DNA of 64,000 nucleotides, taken from the NCBI RefSeq assembly GCF_014650995.1, contig NZ_BMWA01000002.1, positions 290,544-354,543 on the forward strand. Reading direction: 5' to 3'. Position numbers and translations under genes: made by a program. Of this stretch, positions 8,528-17,100 are shown piece by piece (position 1 is the first letter of the stretch; each line of letters begins with the position of its first letter). The notes beneath the pieces were generated by a model. The model searched no databases, was not told where the DNA came from, and worked only from the letters and a program-made list of their open reading frames with translations. This DNA comes from Streptomyces viridiviolaceus. Its GTDB lineage: Bacteria > Actinomycetota > Actinomycetes > Streptomycetales > Streptomycetaceae.

Positions 8528-9346
8528 CTACGGGGCCCGCCGGGCCTGCCGGCCGAAGAGGATGCCGCGTGGTTCCGGTGGTGGGGGAGTGCCGGGCTTG
8601 AGGGGCCAGGCGATCAGCATGCCCGCCAGGAAACCCGCCACATGGGCCAGATAGGCCACGGTGCCGGCCTGGGAGACACCCTGCCCGGACGAGTAGACCG
8701 CCTGGATCCCGAACCAGGAGCCCAGCACGATCCAGGCCGGCAGCCGGAGCGGCAGGAAGATCAGGAAGGGGACGAGGACCCACACCCGGGCCCTCGGGAA
8801 CAGCACCAGATACGCGCCGAGGACCCCGGCGATCGCCCCGGACGCGCCGACCAGGGGGTCGGCGGAGTCGGAGTTCGCCAGGGCGAAACCGTAGGCACCC
8901 ACGTACCCGCACACCAGGTAGAAGAGGGTGAAGCGGATGTGGCCCATCCGGTCCTCGACGTTGTTGCCGAAGATCCACAGGAAGAGCATGTTGCCCAGCA
9001 GGTGCAGCCAGCTGCCGTGCAGGAACATCGCCGTCAGGACGCTCAGCTCCGGGGACTTGTCGTAACCAGGCGGTCCGATCACGCAGCCCGGTCCCTGCGG
9101 GCCCACCCCGACGTCCCCCGTCGGCACCAACCGGGGCATCCGGTGGTGGAGCAACTCCTGCGGCACCGCCGCGTAGTGGTCCAGGAACGCCTCGTAGTGG
9201 CACAGCTCCGCGAGATTCGCGTCACCGGCCACGGAGCCGGCCAGACCGGGCGTGAACACGAAGACCAGGAAGTTGGCGACGATCAGTGTGTACGTCACCC
9301 AGGGCGTGCCGCGCACCGGGTTCACGTCATGGACGGGGATGACCAC
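8528..9346 (-). CDS. Rhomboid family intramembrane serine protease
   Basis: A 272-residue polytopic membrane protease of the six-helix core type. The catalytic Ser169 lies in VGASGAIAGVLGAYL and the catalytic His235 in AYLAHVAGFLAG. The structural motif FLHGSWLHLLGNMLFLWIFG (about 108-127) marks the second helix. The first helix is TLIVANFLVFVFTPG. A loop with Cys/Gly/Pro residues between helices 1 and 2 and a proline-rich cytoplasmic tail are present. The start is GTG. It cleaves substrate transmembrane helices; no substrate is identifiable. Convergent with the SGNH esterase gene; its own 3' end is partly duplicated just downstream. Confidence 0.92.
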   Translation of the reverse strand: MVIPVHDVNPVRGTPWVTYTLIVANFLVFVFTPGLAGSVAGDANLAELCHYEAFLDHYAAVPQELLHHRMPRLVPTGDVGVGPQGPGCVIGPPGYDKSPELSVLTAMFLHGSWLHLLGNMLFLWIFGNNVEDRMGHIRFTLFYLVCGYVGAYGFALANSDSADPLVGASGAIAGVLGAYLVLFPRARVWVLVPFLIFLPLRLPAWIVLGSWFGIQAVYSSGQGVSQAGTVAYLAHVAGFLAGMLIAWPLKPGTPPPPEPRGILFGRQARRAP

Positions 9347-9479
9347 GAGGAACTATTGCCCGTACGGCGGCGGGCGAATCGGCACGCGGTCCTGAACGCC
9401 GCCGTCCGGGTCTGCGTATGTCCTTTCAACGGCCCGCGGCTCGGGGAAGGCGGCTGCGGGGACGACGTGAGGACAGGCG

Positions 9480-9800
9480 ATGAAGGACCGAGTCACCCCC
9501 GCTATGCACGCCCTGCCCGACGGTGAGGCCGAGGTCGCCCTCGTGCTGCGCCTGCCCTGGGAGGACGTCGCCAGGCTCGGCCAGGAGGCCGGACGGCTGG
9601 CCGCGCAGATGCAGCGGCCCGTGACCCTGGACGAGGCGGTGAGTCACCGCCTGCGCTCCGCACGGGGCGCCGCGCACGCCAAGCCGGCCGGGGAGCAGCC
9701 GCCGGCCGTGACGGCACCGGCGTCGGTGTCGTCCCTGCCCTCGCGGCCGCCGGCCGAGCAGGCACGGCAGGCGATCGACCGGATCAACGGGACGGCGTAG
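9480..9800 (+). CDS. Conserved small protein of unknown function
   Basis: A 106-residue soluble protein with no recognised domain. The N-terminal 60 residues look helical and ordered (EVALVLRLPWEDVARLGQEA, then a stretch ending in SHRLRSARG). The C-terminal third is a proline/alanine-rich linker ending in an amphipathic segment QARQAIDRINGTA. The start ATG has GAGG eight bases upstream. It is divergent from the rhomboid gene and convergent with the flavoenzyme. Codon usage fits a genuine streptomycete gene. No function should be assumed. Confidence 0.65.
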   Translation: MKDRVTPAMHALPDGEAEVALVLRLPWEDVARLGQEAGRLAAQMQRPVTLDEAVSHRLRSARGAAHAKPAGEQPPAVTAPASVSSLPSRPPAEQARQAIDRINGTA

Positions 9801-9807
9801 GGAACGC

Positions 9808-9824
9808 GCCGGGCCTCGCCCGGC
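9808..9824. terminator. Short stem-loop between convergent genes
   Basis: GCCGGGC (9808-9814) and GCCCGGC (9818-9824) pair around a CTC loop. The element sits in the 52-base gap between the convergent small gene and the flavoenzyme gene and could terminate both. Confidence 0.5.
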
Positions 9825-9852
9825 ACGGCGGCCCGTACCGGGCGCCCGCCTG

Positions 9853-11250
9853 TCAGGACTGCTGCGCCACCGCCCTCGCCGCCTTGCGGGCGGCCACCAG
9901 CACCGGGTCCCACACCGGGGAGAACGGCGGCGCGTAGCCCAGGTCCAGGGCGGTCATCTGTTCCACCGTCAGGCCGGCCGTGAGCGCCACCGCGGCGATG
10001 TCGACCCGCTTGCCCGCGCCCTCACGGCCGACGATCTGGACACCCAGAAGCCGGCCGGTGCGGCGCTCGGCGAGCATCTTCACCGTCATGGGCGAGGCGC
10101 CCGGGTAGTACCCGGCGCGACTGGTGGACTCGATGGTCGCCGTCACGAACTGCAGCCCCACCCGGCGCGCGTCCTTCTCGCGCAGTCCGGTCCGGGCGAT
10201 CTCCAGGTCGCAGACCTTGCTGACGGCGGTGCCGACCACTCCCGGGAAGGTGGCGTAGCCTCCGGCCGCGTTGGTGCCGATGACCTGGCCGTGCTTGTTG
10301 GCGTGCGTGCCCAGCGCGATGTGCCGCTCCTGGCCGGAGACCAGATCCAGCACCTCGACGCAGTCGCCGCCCGCCCAGATGTTCTCGTGCCCGCGCACCC
10401 GCATGGCCAGGTCGGTCAGCAGACCTCCGTGGGCTCCGAGCGGAAGGCCGGCGTCCGCGGCGAGCCCGGTCTCGGGGCGCACACCGATGCCGAGCACCAC
10501 CACGTCGGCCGGGAACTCGGCGTCCTCGGTGGCCACCGCGCGCACCCGCCCGTCGTCGCCGGTGAGCAGCTTGGTGACCTCCGCGTCGTTCACCATGGTG
10601 ATGCCGAGGCCCTCCATGGCCTCGTGCACCAGGCGGCCCATGTCCGGGTCGAGCGTGGACATCGGCTCCCGGCCGCGGTTGACCACCGTCACCTCGTAGC
10701 CCCGCTTGATGAGCGCCTCGGCCATCTCCACGCCGATGTAGCCCGCGCCGACGACCACCGCGCGGCGGCCACGCGTGGCCGCCAGCGTGTCCAGCAGTTC
10801 CTGCCCGTCGTCCAGCGTCTGCACGCCGTGCACCCCGGGCGCGTCGACGCCCGGCAGGTCCGGGCGGATCGGACGGGCGCCGGTCGCGATCACGAGCTTG
10901 TCGTACGACGTCCAGGACTCCGCCCCCGAATCGACGTCACGCGCGCGTACCCGCCCGCCCGCGACGTCGATCTCCGTGACCTCGGTGCGCATCCGCAGGT
11001 CGATGTCCCGCGCCCGGTGCTCCTCGGCCGTACGGGCGATCAACCGGTCCCGCTCGGGGACGTCGCCGCCCACCCAGTACGGGATGCCGCACGCGGAGAA
11101 CGAGGTGAAGTGGCCGCGCTCGAACGCCACGATCTCCAGTTCGCCGGGCCCCTTCGACCGGCGTGCCTGCGACGCCGCGGACATCCCCGCGGCGTCGCCG
11201 CCGATCACCACCAGTCGCTCTCGCGTACCCCTCGCAGCGTTCATGCTCAT
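9853..11250 (-). CDS. FAD-dependent pyridine nucleotide-disulfide oxidoreductase, CoA-disulfide-reductase-like
   Basis: A 465-residue flavoenzyme with an N-terminal FAD Rossmann motif (VVIGGDAAGMSAASQARR) and the single active-site cysteine motif SFSACGIPYWVGG (Cys54) characteristic of the CoA-disulfide reductase/NADH oxidase subgroup. A central NAD(P)H-binding motif follows (AVVVGAGYIGVEMAEALIKR). The C-terminal dimerisation domain has the ALDLGYAPPFSPVWDP signature. There is no C-terminal rhodanese domain, so this is the short form. Likely substrates are CoA or other low-molecular-weight disulfides, polysulfides or O2. Two ATG codons two residues apart (11250 and 11244) are both possible starts. 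Confidence 0.87.
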   Translation of the reverse strand: MSMNAARGTRERLVVIGGDAAGMSAASQARRSKGPGELEIVAFERGHFTSFSACGIPYWVGGDVPERDRLIARTAEEHRARDIDLRMRTEVTEIDVAGGRVRARDVDSGAESWTSYDKLVIATGARPIRPDLPGVDAPGVHGVQTLDDGQELLDTLAATRGRRAVVVGAGYIGVEMAEALIKRGYEVTVVNRGREPMSTLDPDMGRLVHEAMEGLGITMVNDAEVTKLLTGDDGRVRAVATEDAEFPADVVVLGIGVRPETGLAADAGLPLGAHGGLLTDLAMRVRGHENIWAGGDCVEVLDLVSGQERHIALGTHANKHGQVIGTNAAGGYATFPGVVGTAVSKVCDLEIARTGLREKDARRVGLQFVTATIESTSRAGYYPGASPMTVKMLAERRTGRLLGVQIVGREGAGKRVDIAAVALTAGLTVEQMTALDLGYAPPFSPVWDPVLVAARKAARAVAQQS

Positions 11251-11278
11251 GCGAACACGCTACGGGGGGCGGGGCATT

Positions 11279-12304
11279 TCAGTCCCGTTCGCCGCCGGAC
11301 CCCGCGCCGGGCGCGGGCTCGGGCGCCTGCCGGGCCGCCGGCAGCGGGCCCAGCGCCGTCATCGGGGGCTCGGTGGCCGGGCGGCGCGGCAGCCGGGGCC
11401 GCACCACCCGCAGCCACAGCAGCAGGAGCAGCGCGGCCACCGCGGCGAACGGCAGCACCGCGCCCAGCGCCACGGCCAGCCAGCGCAGCATGGTCACGAA
11501 CGCGTCCCAGCCGCCCGCCAGCGCGTCCATGAACCCGGGGTCGTCGTTCTCCTCCTGCGGCTTCACCGGGGTCTCGGACAGCGACAGGGTGATGGTCGCC
11601 AGGCTCGTCCGGTCCTTCAGCGACTCCTGCTGGGCGAGCAGCGCCTCCAGCTCGGCCTGGCGGGAGCTCAGCTCGCCCTCCAGGGTCACCACGTCGCTGA
11701 GCCGGGTCGCCCGGTCCATCAGCTCGCGGACGCGGGCGACGCTGGCGCGCTGCGACTTGATGCGGCTCTCCACGTCGACGACCTGGTCGGTGACGTCCTG
11801 GGCCTTCGCGTTGCGCTCCAGGAGCTTTCCGGCGCCCTCCAGGTCGTCGAGCACCTCGTCGTACTTCTCGACGGGCACGCGCAGCACGACCCGGGTCTGC
11901 TCGTGGCCCTCCTCGTCCCGGTCGGTGTTCTCGTCGCCGACGTAGCCGCCGGCGTTCTCGGTCGTGGTGCGGGCCGCGTCCAGGGCCTTGGGAACGTCCT
12001 TGACCTGCACGGTCAGCGACGCGGTGCGGATGATGTGGCTCGGCGAGACCTTGGGCGGCGCGGTGGCCTGGGAGGCGTCGGCCCGGGAGGAGCCGGCCTC
12101 TGCGCCGGCGGAACCCGCCCGCCGGTCGTCGGCCTGGGGCCCCAGGGCCTCCTTGGCGGCGCCGCCGGCGGAGTCGGAGCCGTCGTCCGCGCCGCTGCAC
12201 CCGGCGAGGGCGAGGGCCGCGGCCAGCACCAGCCCGGCCAGGGCCGGGACGGGGCGCCGCGCGGAGCGTCGGGCGGATGGTCGTGGTGAACGTGGTGCGC
12301 GCAT
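11279..12304 (-). CDS. DUF4349 domain lipoprotein
   Basis: A 341-residue lipoprotein. The lipobox is LALAGC (Cys about residue 36) after an arginine-rich N-region. A DUF4349 domain spans about 90-290: HIIRTASLTVQVKDVPKALD, then NAGGYVGDENTD, a long coiled-coil hairpin (SRQAELEALLAQQESLKDRT) and TLSLSETPV. A single membrane-spanning helix lies near the C-terminus (about 285-315), followed by an arginine-rich tail. The family is anchored in the membrane and of unknown function. It lies 28 bases upstream of the flavoenzyme on the same strand, so the two may be co-transcribed. Confidence 0.85.
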   Translation of the reverse strand: MRAPRSPRPSARRSARRPVPALAGLVLAAALALAGCSGADDGSDSAGGAAKEALGPQADDRRAGSAGAEAGSSRADASQATAPPKVSPSHIIRTASLTVQVKDVPKALDAARTTTENAGGYVGDENTDRDEEGHEQTRVVLRVPVEKYDEVLDDLEGAGKLLERNAKAQDVTDQVVDVESRIKSQRASVARVRELMDRATRLSDVVTLEGELSSRQAELEALLAQQESLKDRTSLATITLSLSETPVKPQEENDDPGFMDALAGGWDAFVTMLRWLAVALGAVLPFAAVAALLLLLWLRVVRPRLPRRPATEPPMTALGPLPAARQAPEPAPGAGSGGERD

Positions 12305-12467
12305 GTGGGCTTGCCCCCCGGGACGTCGTGACGACTGATGCTCCTACGACGCCGGCACCGGCCCGGAACGTTTGCGGGAAAGGGTCCCGAAGAGGTCACG
12401 GTCCGGACTCGCGCCGGACACCGGGCCTGCGGGACGCACTGTCGGCGGGGTCTGAGAGGCTGGGCCC

Positions 12468-13931
12468 ATGTGCGCAAGCGAGACCCGTACCGGCACGGGG
12501 CATGTCGTCGTCATCGGGGCAGGCATCGCCGGACTGGCCGCCGCCCACCGGCTGCTTCTGCGTGGCGCGCGGGTGACCGTGCTGGAGGCGTCGGACCGCG
12601 TCGGCGGCAAGCTGCTGCCCGGCGAGATCGCCGGGGTCCGCGTCGACCTGGGAGCCGAGTCGATGCTGGCCCGCCGCCCGGAGGCCGTCGGCCTCGCCCG
12701 CGAGGTGGGGCTCGCCGACCGCCTGCAGCCGCCGGCCACCGCGACGGCCTCCCTGTGGACCCGCGGCGCCCGGCGCCCCATGCCCAAGGGGCACGTCATG
12801 GGCGTCCCCGGCACCGCGTCCGCCCTGTCGGGCGTCCTGTCCGAGGAGGGGCTCGCCCGCATCGAGCGCGACGCCGAGCTGCCCCGCACGGAGGTCGGCG
12901 ACGACGTGGCGGTCGGGGAGTACGTGGCGGCGCGGCTGGGCCGCGAGGTCGTCGACCGCCTGGTCGAGCCGCTGCTGGGCGGCGTGTACGCGGGCGACGC
13001 GTACCGCATCTCGATGCGGTCGGCCGTGCCCCAGCTCTTCGAGGCCGCCCGGACGCACACCTCCCTGACCGAGGCCGTGCGCGGCATCCAGGGCCGGACC
13101 GCCGCCGCCCCGCAGCAGGGGCCGGTGTTCATGGGCATCGAGGGCGGCATCGGCACCCTCCCCCTAGCGGTCGCGGAGTCGGTGCGCGCCCGGGGCGGCG
13201 AGATCGTCACCGAGGCGCCGGTGACCGAGCTGCGCCGCACGGCCCCGGACGGCTGGCGGGTCGTCGCCGGCGACCGGGTGCTGCACGCCGACGCGGTCGT
13301 CGTCGCCGTCCCGGCACCCGCCGCCGCCGGCCTGCTGCGGGCCGAGGCCCCCGCCGCCGCGGCCGAGCTGGCCGCGGTCGAGTACGCCTCCATGGCCCTG
13401 ATCACCCTCGCCTACCGCCGCTCCGACGCCGCCGCGCTCCCCGAGGGCAGCGGCTTCCTCGTGCCGCCGGTCGACGGGCGCACCATCAAGGCGTCCACGT
13501 TCGCCTCCCGCAAGTGGGGCTGGATCGCCGACGAGGACCCGGACCTGGTCGTCCTGCGCACCTCCGTCGGGCGGTACGGCGAGACGGGGATCCTCGGCCG
13601 CGACGACGCCGGGCTGGTGGCCGTCTCCCGGCACGACCTCGCGGAGGCGACGGGCCTGACCGCCGAGCCCGTCGCGGCCCGCGTCACGCGCTGGCAGGAC
13701 GGCCTGCCCCAGTACCCCGTCGGCCACCACGCGCGCGTGGCCCGCATCCGTGAGCAGGTCGCCGAGCTCCCCGGCCTGGCCGTGTGCGGGGCGGCGTACG
13801 ACGGCGTCGGCATCCCGGCGAGCATCGCGAGCGCGTACGCGGCCGTCGACCAGATCCACGGCGACCTGCGAGGTGTGGAGGAGCTCACCGCCCACCCGGT
13901 GCAGAGCCTGCACGGCGGAGCGGGAGAATAG
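12468..13931 (+). CDS. hemG: Coproporphyrinogen III / protoporphyrinogen oxidase, HemY type
   Basis: A 487-residue FAD enzyme of the HemY family (also called CgoX in the coproporphyrin-dependent pathway). The dinucleotide-binding motif is [20 protein letters not shown], followed by [10 protein letters not shown]. The active-site segment [20 protein letters not shown] and the C-terminal [19 protein letters not shown] motif are present. In actinobacteria this enzyme oxidises coproporphyrinogen III to coproporphyrin III using oxygen (family knowledge). hemQ begins four bases after its stop, so the pair is translationally linked. It is divergent from the DUF4349 gene. Confidence 0.93.
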   Translation: MCASETRTGTGHVVVIGAGIAGLAAAHRLLLRGARVTVLEASDRVGGKLLPGEIAGVRVDLGAESMLARRPEAVGLAREVGLADRLQPPATATASLWTRGARRPMPKGHVMGVPGTASALSGVLSEEGLARIERDAELPRTEVGDDVAVGEYVAARLGREVVDRLVEPLLGGVYAGDAYRISMRSAVPQLFEAARTHTSLTEAVRGIQGRTAAAPQQGPVFMGIEGGIGTLPLAVAESVRARGGEIVTEAPVTELRRTAPDGWRVVAGDRVLHADAVVVAVPAPAAAGLLRAEAPAAAAELAAVEYASMALITLAYRRSDAAALPEGSGFLVPPVDGRTIKASTFASRKWGWIADEDPDLVVLRTSVGRYGETGILGRDDAGLVAVSRHDLAEATGLTAEPVAARVTRWQDGLPQYPVGHHARVARIREQVAELPGLAVCGAAYDGVGIPASIASAYAAVDQIHGDLRGVEELTAHPVQSLHGGAGE

Positions 13932-13935
13932 GACC

Positions 13936-14667
13936 ATGAGTGACGACGCCTCCACCCCCGCCGCCGAGCGGATCCCCAATAAGGGCAAGCTGGCCAAGGA
14001 CCTCAACGAGGTCATCCGCTACACCCTCTGGTCCGTCTTCAAGCTCAAGGACGTGCTGCCCGAGGACCGCGCGGGTCACGCCGACGAGGTCCAGGAGCTG
14101 TTCGACCAGCTCGCCGCCAAGGACGTGACGGTCCGCGGCACCTACGACGTGTCCGGTCTGCGCGCCGACGCCGACCTCATGATCTGGTGGCACGCCGAGA
14201 CGGCCGACCAGCTCCAGGAGGCGTACAACCTCTTCCGCCGCACGAAGCTGGGCCGCGCGCTGGAGCCCGTCTGGTCGAACATGGCGCTGCACCGCCCCGC
14301 CGAGTTCAACCGCTCGCACATCCCGGCCTTCCTGGCCGACGAGACGCCCCGGAACTACATCAGCGTCTACCCCTTCGTGCGCTCCTACGACTGGTACCTG
14401 CTGCCCGACGAGGACCGGCGCCGCATGCTCGCCGACCACGGCAAGATGGCCCGCGGCTACCCGGACGTGCGCGCCAACACCGTCGCCTCCTTCTCCCTCG
14501 GCGACTACGAGTGGATCCTCGCCTTCGAGGCCGACGAGCTCTACCGCATCGTCGACCTCATGCGCCACCTGCGCGGCTCCGAGGCCCGCATGCACGTCCG
14601 CGAGGAGGTCCCGTTCTTCACGGGCCGCCGCAAGGACATCGGCGAGCTGGTGGCCGGGCTCGCCTGA
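13936..14667 (+). CDS. hemQ: Coproheme decarboxylase (heme synthase) HemQ/ChdC
   Basis: A 243-residue member of the chlorite-dismutase fold family, actinobacterial type. It converts iron-coproporphyrin III (coproheme) to heme b by two oxidative decarboxylations. The catalytic Tyr145 is in [14 protein letters not shown] and the proximal/distal-pocket His168 in [34 protein letters not shown] is the family N-terminus. The start follows the hemG stop by four bases with overlapping ribosome-binding information, indicating an operon. Its presence shows that heme is made through coproporphyrin rather than protoporphyrin IX. A terminator-like stem follows at 14712. Confidence 0.94.
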   Translation: MSDDASTPAAERIPNKGKLAKDLNEVIRYTLWSVFKLKDVLPEDRAGHADEVQELFDQLAAKDVTVRGTYDVSGLRADADLMIWWHAETADQLQEAYNLFRRTKLGRALEPVWSNMALHRPAEFNRSHIPAFLADETPRNYISVYPFVRSYDWYLLPDEDRRRMLADHGKMARGYPDVRANTVASFSLGDYEWILAFEADELYRIVDLMRHLRGSEARMHVREEVPFFTGRRKDIGELVAGLA

Positions 14668-14711
14668 CCGTGCCCTCGGGCCCGGGCCCGCGCTCGGGCC
14701 CCGGCTCCGCG

Positions 14712-14745
14712 GGGAGGCGGCCCCCGAGCAGGTGCGCCGCCTCCC
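14712..14745. terminator. Stem-loop between convergent hemQ and TIGR04222 gene
   Basis: GGGAGGCGGC (14712-14721) pairs exactly with GCCGCCTCCC (14736-14745) around a 14-base loop. It lies between two convergent stop codons and can serve both transcripts. Confidence 0.65.
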
Positions 14746-14751
14746 GCACCC

Positions 14752-15540
14752 TCACCCCCTGCGGTCCTCCTCCAGGTACTCCTCGCGGTGGGCGAAGGCC
14801 GCGCGCAGGTCCGGTTCGCCGATCGCGTGCACGCCCAGGACCGCGACGGACGTCAGGTACGTACGGTCGTCGACGGGGCCTTCGGACCGCCGGGCGAGAG
14901 TGGCGAGCAGCCGCTGTCCGGCCGGGGAGGCCCAGCGCGAGTACGGGTGGATCTCCATGCGCGCGATGGCGAGGCAGCTCAGGGTCAGGGCGAGCGGCAG
15001 CGCGAACCACAGGGCGATCAGGTGCCGTGGCACGTCCGTCGGGACGGGCAGCGCGACGGCCACCGCGCCCAGCAGGCACACGGCCACGGCGGCGAACCGC
15101 ACCCGCCGGACCCCGGCCGCGACGGAGCGGGCACCGTCCGGTACGGCGAGGCCCGCGCTGACGAGCCGGTCGGCCAGGCCCCGCACCGCGTCCGCGGCGG
15201 CAGCGGCGGCCCGCACGGGGGCGATCCGGGACTGTCCCTCCGGCCCGATGGCACCTATCACGGACCGCTCCATCTCGTCCCGGCCGCGCGGGTCGACCAC
15301 GGTCGCCCAGCCGGTGTGGGCGAGCAGCAGTCGGCGCTGGCGCGCCATGGACACGAGCGTCAGGTCGGCGACCCGCCGCGGCCCGCCGGACAGGAACGCC
15401 GCCTCGTACAGCGTCAGATCGCGTCCGCGGCCGGCGGCGCCGGTGTCGACGGCCGCGTCACGCACGGCCGCCAGGCACAGCCGTGTGCACGCCGTGGCGG
15501 CGACGGCCCAGGCGGGCAGGAGGAGAAGGACCCAGAACAT
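14752..15540 (-). CDS. TIGR04222-like membrane protein
   Basis: A 262-residue protein with an N-terminal membrane helix (MFWVLLLLPAWAVAATA), a soluble segment containing LTLYEAAFLSGGPRRVADLT (the motif used for recognition), and a further hydrophobic hairpin near 165-205 (VAVCLLGAVAVALPVP, LIALWFALPLALTLSCLAIA). The C-terminal soluble part ends in acidic residues. From memory, TIGR04222 proteins are typically encoded beside DUF692 genes, and some end in a Gly/Cys-rich tail. No such tail is present here. It lies 101 bases downstream of the DUF692 gene on the same strand. Function is unknown; it may support the MNIO enzyme. Confidence 0.7.
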   Translation of the reverse strand: MFWVLLLLPAWAVAATACTRLCLAAVRDAAVDTGAAGRGRDLTLYEAAFLSGGPRRVADLTLVSMARQRRLLLAHTGWATVVDPRGRDEMERSVIGAIGPEGQSRIAPVRAAAAAADAVRGLADRLVSAGLAVPDGARSVAAGVRRVRFAAVAVCLLGAVAVALPVPTDVPRHLIALWFALPLALTLSCLAIARMEIHPYSRWASPAGQRLLATLARRSEGPVDDRTYLTSVAVLGVHAIGEPDLRAAFAHREEYLEEDRRG

Positions 15541-15641
15541 GCCGTTTTTCTATGCCAAAGGCTTTCGCCGGCGCCATGCCCTGTTCACATTCCGGGACGC
15601 AGGTATGTGACGTTCCGTTTGATGCGCCGGTCACCACCGTC

Positions 15642-16952
15642 TCAACGGCGCAACAGCGCCCGCCGGGTCGCACGTGCCAGCCGCACCCCCGGGCGCCGCG
15701 AACGCGGCACCGGCCCCGACCGTTCCAGCCACCACTTCCGCAGCTCCCGCCGCACCCGGGCGTCCCCGGGCTGTCCGTCGCGCCACAGCCGTTCGGCGAA
15801 GTCCAGCGCGTCACGCCGGTAACCGCCGGTCATCGGATGCCCCTGGGCGTAGCCGAGGAAGGCGGGCCGGTAGGCCGTACCGAGGATCTCCGGCAGTTCG
15901 GGCGCGACCTTCGCCACCACGTCCGCCCGCTTCCCGGCGAGCGCCCGCGCCTGCACCCCGAGCCGCACCCGGTCGAACCCCTCGGGCACGGGCGTCCCGG
16001 CGACCAGCGCGGACAGCAGCGCGGTCTGCGCGAGGGCGAGCCGCCGACGCGCGGCCTCGGGCTCGGCCGCCCGCTGCGGGGACCGCCGCCCCGGTGCCGT
16101 GGATCCGGAGAGCGCCCCGCCCGAGGCCCGCCCCTTCTCCACGGCGGCACGGATCGCCTCCACCTCGCCCTCCAGCTCCGCCGGCTCGGGGAAGTTCTCG
16201 TCCCGCTCCAGGAGCACGCCCGGCGGCGCGACGCGCGCGGCGAGGTCGGTCAGGATGTCCAGGACCGGCTCCGGCACCGGGTGGGCATGGCTGTCGTGCC
16301 AGACGCCGTCCCGCTGGAAACCGCCCGCGACATGGACGTAGGCGATGGCCTCCAGAGGCAGTTCGGCGAGCGCCTCGGCCGGATCCTCACCGCGGTTGAC
16401 GTGGTTGGTGTGGAGATTCGCGACGTCGATCAGCAGCCGAACGCCGGTGCGGTCGGCCAGTTCGTACAGGAACTGTCCCTCCGTCATCTCCTCGTCCGGC
16501 CAGGAGAAGAGCGCGGCGATGTTCTCGACGGCGAGCGGCACGGGCAGGGCGTCCTGGGCGATGCGCACGTTCTCGCAGAGGACGTCGAGGGCGTCCCGGG
16601 TACGCGGCACGGGCAGCAGGTGCCCGGCCTCCAGGCGCGGGGAGGCGGTCAGGGGCCCGCCCGCCCGGACGAACGCGATGTGCTCGGTGACCAGCGGCGA
16701 GCCCAGCGCCTCGGCCCGCTCGGCCAGTGCCGTGAGCCGTGCGGCGTCGGGCCGCTCGGCACCGCCGAGCCCCAGCGAGACGCCGTGCGGCACGACGGTC
16801 ACGCCGCGCCCGCGCAGCCTGATCAGCGAGTCGGGGAGGTGGCCGGAGCAGACGTTCTCGGCCACGACCTCGACCCAGTCGATCCCCGGCATGCGCTCCA
16901 CGGCGTCGCCGATCTCCGGCCGCCACCCGATGCCCGTCCCCAGCCGCTCCAT
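15642..16952 (-). CDS. DUF692 (MNIO) iron enzyme fused to a BufC/HvfC-like domain
   Basis: A 436-residue protein. Residues about 1-270 are a DUF692 TIM-barrel of the multinuclear non-heme iron oxidase family, relatives of which (MbnB, TglH, BufB) modify cysteines or other residues in peptides. Likely metal ligands are present: Glu32, His56 ([11 protein letters not shown]), Glu90-His91, Glu143 (AVENIAALF), Asp177 and Asn179 ([11 protein letters not shown]), His207 (YVHVAGG), Asp220/His222 ([10 protein letters not shown]) and Glu249/Asp251 (LERDENF). After an Arg/Ser/Gly linker, residues about 297-371 resemble the DUF2063 (BufC/HvfC) partner domain, normally a separate protein. The ATG at 16952 has AGGGGG at suitable spacing; an upstream GTG at 16985 is weaker. 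The substrate is unknown. Confidence 0.85.
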   Translation of the reverse strand: MERLGTGIGWRPEIGDAVERMPGIDWVEVVAENVCSGHLPDSLIRLRGRGVTVVPHGVSLGLGGAERPDAARLTALAERAEALGSPLVTEHIAFVRAGGPLTASPRLEAGHLLPVPRTRDALDVLCENVRIAQDALPVPLAVENIAALFSWPDEEMTEGQFLYELADRTGVRLLIDVANLHTNHVNRGEDPAEALAELPLEAIAYVHVAGGFQRDGVWHDSHAHPVPEPVLDILTDLAARVAPPGVLLERDENFPEPAELEGEVEAIRAAVEKGRASGGALSGSTAPGRRSPQRAAEPEAARRRLALAQTALLSALVAGTPVPEGFDRVRLGVQARALAGKRADVVAKVAPELPEILGTAYRPAFLGYAQGHPMTGGYRRDALDFAERLWRDGQPGDARVRRELRKWWLERSGPVPRSRRPGVRLARATRRALLRR

Positions 16953-17100
16953 GGCCCGTCCCCCTTCTTGGCGCCGGTCGCTCACGCTCGACGGGGGTAT
17001 GGCCCCGGCGGTGGCGGACGAATCCCGTGGAGGGTGTGTTCAGAGCAAGATCTGAGGTTGCCGCCGGAATCCCCGCCACCGTCGGTCCGGCGGCGCGGAC

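Noticed and set aside
15458..15814. 118-codon cysteine-rich minus-strand frame at the MNIO 3' end, considered as a precursor peptide
   Set aside because: It overlaps both the MNIO 3' end and the start of the TIGR04222 gene, lacks a ribosome-binding site, and its Cys content is explained by reading GC-rich DNA in another frame.
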